From Odobenus rosmarus divergens (lineage: Eukaryota; Chordata; Mammalia; Carnivora; Odobenidae), in the NCBI RefSeq assembly GCF_000321225.1, contig NW_004450302.1, forward strand, positions 2,289,156 to 2,353,155: DNA of 64,000 bases, written 5' to 3'. Position numbers and translations under genes: made by a program. The notes beneath the pieces were generated by a model that worked only from the letters and a program-made list of their open reading frames with translations, searched no databases and had not been told where the DNA came from. Below, one piece after another: positions 56,701 through 62,700 of this stretch. The stretch's first letter is position 1. Each line of letters begins with the position of its first letter.

Positions 56701-59700
56701 TCATATGCTCTACCAGCTGAAACAGCCAGGTGTCCCTAAAATTAGTTTTAATGTTGGTTGGGTGGCGATGTGATTGTGATTAGAATTGCACTAAGTTGAA
56801 CTCTTAGCTGCATTCAGAGAGGTGTACTTCAAAATGAGTTGTTCCCCCAACAGGACTGAGAGTTACACATCAGCCTTCAATGCATACCAGGAAGTTTATC
56901 TTAACTTAGTTTAATTATATGAAATTATGAAATTGTTCTTATATTTCTTTTCCATGGTTTTTTGACCTGCACAGAGAATTAATTACTATTCATTTTTAGG
57001 GAGGAAGATTCATAGCTCTTTTTTGGTATATGTTTGCTCTTGTGGTTCTGCACTGTCCATAAAACTAAGTATGTTTTGCAAAGATTTTCTCAATACGGCA
57101 TTCTAAGTTAAGTTAGTAAATTTGGTTTTTTGTACGGTAAGAATTCTAGGTGACACTTAAACTAGCCCTTGTACTCTCAAAATGCACCCCAGTTTACATG
57201 ATTTGTTACAGTGCTTGCAGGTTAACCTTTTGGAGCCACATCTTACCCTTAAACATGATTGTATTTTATAATAAAGTATACACATTTGAAGACCTCTCAG
57301 TTAGATTGAGCATTTGAAAAGGTAGTTTAGGGAATGCAATCAATCATTTCTTATGGGTGGGAGAAGATATCTAGAAGTTTAGTGACCTACTATTAGGCCA
57401 TTATGACCATTTTGTTTCTTTCTACTCTTCTTCCTCCACTTTGAGCTGGTCTGTTAATAGGAGATGCCTGATCAAACTTGACATTGACATTCTATATTGA
57501 CTAACAAGTAGTTTTCATTTTATCTGTTTTTAAGAATAATGACATGCTACAAAGATGATCTTTTCACCCCTGGGGATTTCATTCCCTCAAAAACTGTCAA
57601 CACTTCAAAACTATTTAGTGATTACATGTAAAGCAGACTATTAGGCCATATTTTTTTCTTCAAGCAGAACACATTTTTAAGGTATCAGTTAGGATACTAA
57701 TACCTGACTTCCTCTCTGTTACTGAGACTAAATTAACTTTTCCATCAAGCTACTTTCAAAGTCTTACTTTCTTTGCTTTGTTGTTTTTTGTCCACAAACA
57801 CAGCCAAACTCATCCTCCATTTCACAGTATAATAAAAATAAAAAGCATATCTATGACTCTTAATTCCTTTAAAAATAGGAGAGCACTCCAACATATAATA
57901 TCTTGATTATGATTTATTTCTCACTTTATATTCCCTAAATGTAAACATTTTTGCTTTATTTCTGAATCAATTTAAAAGTCACCTTTCAACTTTCTCGAGG
58001 ACCTCTCTGTGACAAATAACTAATCAGTGATGCAGTGTTTAAGTTCATTAGCAAGTTCTTTGTGGCATCCAAGTGGTCATTGCTTCTTTACTCAGATCTT
58101 TTAGCTTTTCAGTTCTGTCTTGTGTAGTCAGTTTATCCATAAAGATCATGGCCTAATTTTACATTTGATGTGGGTGATGCTAAATCTGTTATATCTTAAC
58201 ATTATTTAAAATGTTCCAGGACATATTAACAAATGATAAGTAAAACAAATGAACGCATACTATTGAAGTATTTTTTTAAAATATATACTTGCCTTTGTTG
58301 CTTCTGGCTTTTTAGTGTGTTGCAGTTTTTCCTCCACCACTTTTTTTGTGTTTCATTGCAAAGCTCAGCCTTTGAAGCAAGGTGTGTGCCTCTTTCATGT
58401 TTATTGGTCTTTTTCATGTTTATTGGTCATTCTAAAAATTCGAATTCCTAACATGCTAATCTGAGGTTACCACTTTTTAGAAGTGGAAGAGTCTGGAGAT
58501 ACAACCTCCCTCTATAAAGATTAAAACAGCTTGCTGCAGTATTATTTATCGTTATGTATCCTTGAGAAAATGGTAACACTTTAAAGTTCTTGTCTGCATG
58601 TATATCTCTTCATTACATAGAACATGACCTTTTATTTAAAGTATTGTTATTTTGAGGCCTAAATGAGAAGCGGTGCCTTTTCTCCCATTCTATCATCATC
58701 TTCATCACTGTTGCACTTTGGGTTCTCATGAGACATTTGGCTATACTGGTTTCACCTTCTACTTTGTCACAGAAGTGTTGCCCCCTCCAAAAAAAAGGTG
58801 TGAATACTACTATTTTAGCTTTTGTTTTCCTTCTTTAGGTAGAAGATGACAGATTATTGAGGTTGTCCCAAAGGAAGTTCTGTGCCAGTGGACCATATGT
58901 TGGTAAGCAAGTGGCTATAAGTGGGAGCTGATAAATGAATTTGGATACCATATGAGTAGTGTTCCAATTAATAGGAAATAATTATCCATTCTGTAATATT
59001 TTTAATAGAATTAAATAAAAACAAGGAAATGGTAATAAAATACAAATCTAGGAAATCAAAAAGGGAGATTCATGAGGTATTTGTAGTGTTTTGATATTCT
59101 TTGATTTTTGAAATTCCATGTCTCTGTGTGTTATTGGAAGCTATAAGGAATGAATTAGGATAGGAACACCCAAGAAGTAATGCTTTAGCCTTCATCCCTA
59201 AAAGAAGCCTTGGTGCACATTTGTGTGGGTAGCTAATTTTTTTTTTTTTTTTAATTATTGGGCATACTAAGTAAGTAAACAAGTAAATAAATAAAGCCCA
59301 GTGATTATTTAGCATTATTATGTACCAGTTACCGTGCTAATCAGTATAACTGATCTTTGTTTTATAGCCTCAGCAGTCCCATTAGGTAGATAGTATTTCC
59401 TTTTACAAATGAGGGAGCTGAGGATAGCTGGGTTAGTTAAGTTGCCCAGGGTCACCTATCTAGTGAGTTAAAGAGTAGGAATTCAAACAGAATGGTTGGG
59501 TTACATGAATTTATACCTTTAACCACCACTCAACTCTGGTTTTTCAAATATTTCTACAGGTCATTGATTCTTTTGCTCAGGAAATTAAAAGTGTTTCTTT
59601 GCACCTTTCTCACTTCATTTTTTTTTAAGATTTTATTTATTTATTAGAGAGAGAGAGAGAGAGATTCTTATTAATTGCAACTTCAAACTGCACTGTCATT

Positions 59701-62700
59701 GTAATGAGGTGTTAACTTGGATGATGTGTTGTTGTAAACATACAGCTATAATCAAGTGAGATCAGATGTATAATAATAAGTGTGTCACTGAAATGTGAAA
59801 TTCCTATAACGGGTGTTGGAAAACCATTTCACAAAAAATAACAGTTGGTAAAGATTATCCTGTACTCTGTACCATTCATAAGTAGGCAGACAGGCAGGCA
59901 GAGGGAGGAGAGGCAGGCTCCCTGCTGACCAGGGAGCCCAGTGTGGGGCTCGATCCCAGGACCCTGGGATCATGACCTGAGTGGAAGGCAGACGCTTAAC
60001 CAACTGTGCCACCCAGGCACCCCTCTCACCTCCTTTAAAACAATAATTCTTAATAAGGGAAGGTATATATCAGAATCACCAATACCTTTTCATGCTCCGC
60101 CCTCCAAAATACAGTACACCCTGCTAGGGTTAAGAGGTACAGCCTTCCGTCCTTAACCTTCCTTAGCATTTAGAATTACTCTTTAGATAACTATGGCTGA
60201 CAAGTCAGATGACAGGTTTATTATCCAAAATAAATCCCAAAGTGTTACAGTTTCTGTTTGCTGCCTCATACCAGTCTGCATGGTAGGACTGACAGGTTTT
60301 GCAGTTTTTTCAAATACTCTGTGACCAGTATAGGCAGTATTAAAACCTGAACTATCCCAACATTAGGAGAAAATTCTAATTTGTGCTTTAGTCTAATAGC
60401 ATAAAGCTTATATAACTTATTAATAGTTAGAATAATGCATTGGGCAGTGACTCTCTTCTGTTTGGTATCTTAATTCAAAGTCTGTTTTGCTATCTGATAC
60501 CTAAAAGACAGTATGTTATCTGCCTTACAAAAGTTTGGACTTTTAGCTATAACTTTTTAGTGATGGAATCCATCAGCTCTGGGGAGTATCATGTCTATGA
60601 TATGATATCTCCGGGGAGTATCATGTCTATGATTTCTACAGAAATAAAAATCAACCCTTCAGTGTTTTAGTAGTATATATACCTGTTGAGGACTGCACCT
60701 TAGAATGTTTTTAAATGCTATGTGAGAGCTTTCACCTACTTGAAATTTCTTTTAACAGTAAAATCATTACTGTCTCTGTTGCTCAGTAAAGGGAAAATGA
60801 CAAATTAAAATCACTATATTTGTGATACTACAACTGAATAAACTGTTCTCCTTTTTTAAGCTCTTGTGATTTTGTTAAAAAAATCCTCTCTTCCTTTGTA
60901 CTAGTATTATTCAGATTATGGAAGAATTTATGTACCATTGAAAATGAGCTGTTGGCTTAACAGTTAGACTCAAGCTCATGTGTAGGACACCTGTCCTCTC
61001 TCTCTGCCTTACCCTCTGTTTCTTCCAGTGACAAATTATTTTTCAAGTTTCCTATTTGTTCTTCTCTTGCTTAAGGAGAAGACTGTCCCCAGTGGATGGT
61101 TCCTATCACAATCTCTACTAGCGAAGATCCCAACCATGCCAAACTGAAAATTCTGATGGACAAGCCAGAGATGAATGTGGTTTTGAAAAATGTCAAACCA
61201 GACCAGTGGGTAAAGGTAAGTCTAGAAATGGCCTGGCCATTTTTATCTGACCAAAATTAATTGATTTCTCTCACTCCCTTTATGCACTTTATGGCTGGCT
61301 CTAAATTCTGCCTTAGTTTAGACTAGGACTTGCACAGACAAAAGCATTACTAAACTTTCCTGTGTGAAGTTTAGGGCCAGTTTTTCAAATAATATGGTCT
61401 AGATATCTTCCCTTACGTCAATTAAGGAAGTGGTATAAGCAGATATTAAAGGATAGGATCAAAGGGGAAAAAATAGTAGATTATGTGTAAAGTCACATTA
61501 ACCAAAAGATTTGTAGTCTTGCAACTTCAAACTGCACTGTCATTGTAATGAGATGTTAACTTGGATGATGTGTTTTCGTTGTAAATATACAGCTATAATC
61601 AAGTGAGATCAGACGTATAATAAGTGTGTCATTGAAATGTGAAATTCCTATAACTGGTGTTGGAAAACCATTTCACAAAAAATAACGGTAAAGATGATTT
61701 TTCATTATCCTGTATTCTGTACCATTCATAATGAAAGTATCTACTACACTTTTCTCCCAGTTATAGGTTCCTAATAGGAATTATACGTTGTCTCAGACTT
61801 TTGTGCTTTTCTGAAAAAAAACATTTCTCTCTTTGTTTTAACATATATTTTTAAAATATACTTAATGGAATACTATATTACCATTTGAAATTACATCTGG
61901 GAGATTATGTAGCCGTATGAAATTTTTCTTATAAATGAGAAAAACGTGTATGCAGTGTTTGTAATTGAGTAAATAAAGGTATTATTACTGCAGTAAAAGT
62001 TAAAGGGACGAATAAAACAGAAGTTGTATTATTGTGAGGTGATTTTAAAAAATACTTATATATAAATAGTAAAATATATCTTATGCTATTATTTTAGCTT
62101 TAAAACATTTTATATATAAGTATTATCAAAAATATTTTTGGGGCGTCTGGGTGGCTCAGTCGGTTGGGTGTCTGCCTTTGGCTCAGGTCGTGATCCCAGG
62201 GTCCTGGGCTCGAGCTCCGTGTCGGGTTCCCTGCTCGGCGGGGAGTCTGCTTCTCCTCTCCCTGCCTCTCTGCCTATCTGTGCTATCTCTCTGTCAAATA
62301 AATAAATTTAAAAAAAAAAAAAATTTTTTTTTTGCCTGTTGGTAAATAGCCTATAGAGAATAATGACAGTCTGTGATTACCTCACTCCACAAATCACATG
62401 AAATTACCTTTTAAGTCCACATAATTCTTTAAAATCTAGGATCTGAGCATTGTTGTTCTGTTGAGACTCTGGCTGAAAAGATAAGTGTAAAAGGCTTAGT
62501 CTTCCTCAGAGATTCCACTGTCCATGCACTCTTACATATAGTAAATATTTTCTGTAAACTTAAAACTGTCCACTGAGAGTAGATAGAAACTGGCCCCTGT
62601 GACTTTCTGCCTCCCTACCATCAAGCTCAGTTTGGAGCCTGATGTGGGGCTCGATCTCCCAACCCTGAGATCATAACCTGAGCTGAAATCAAGAATCAGA

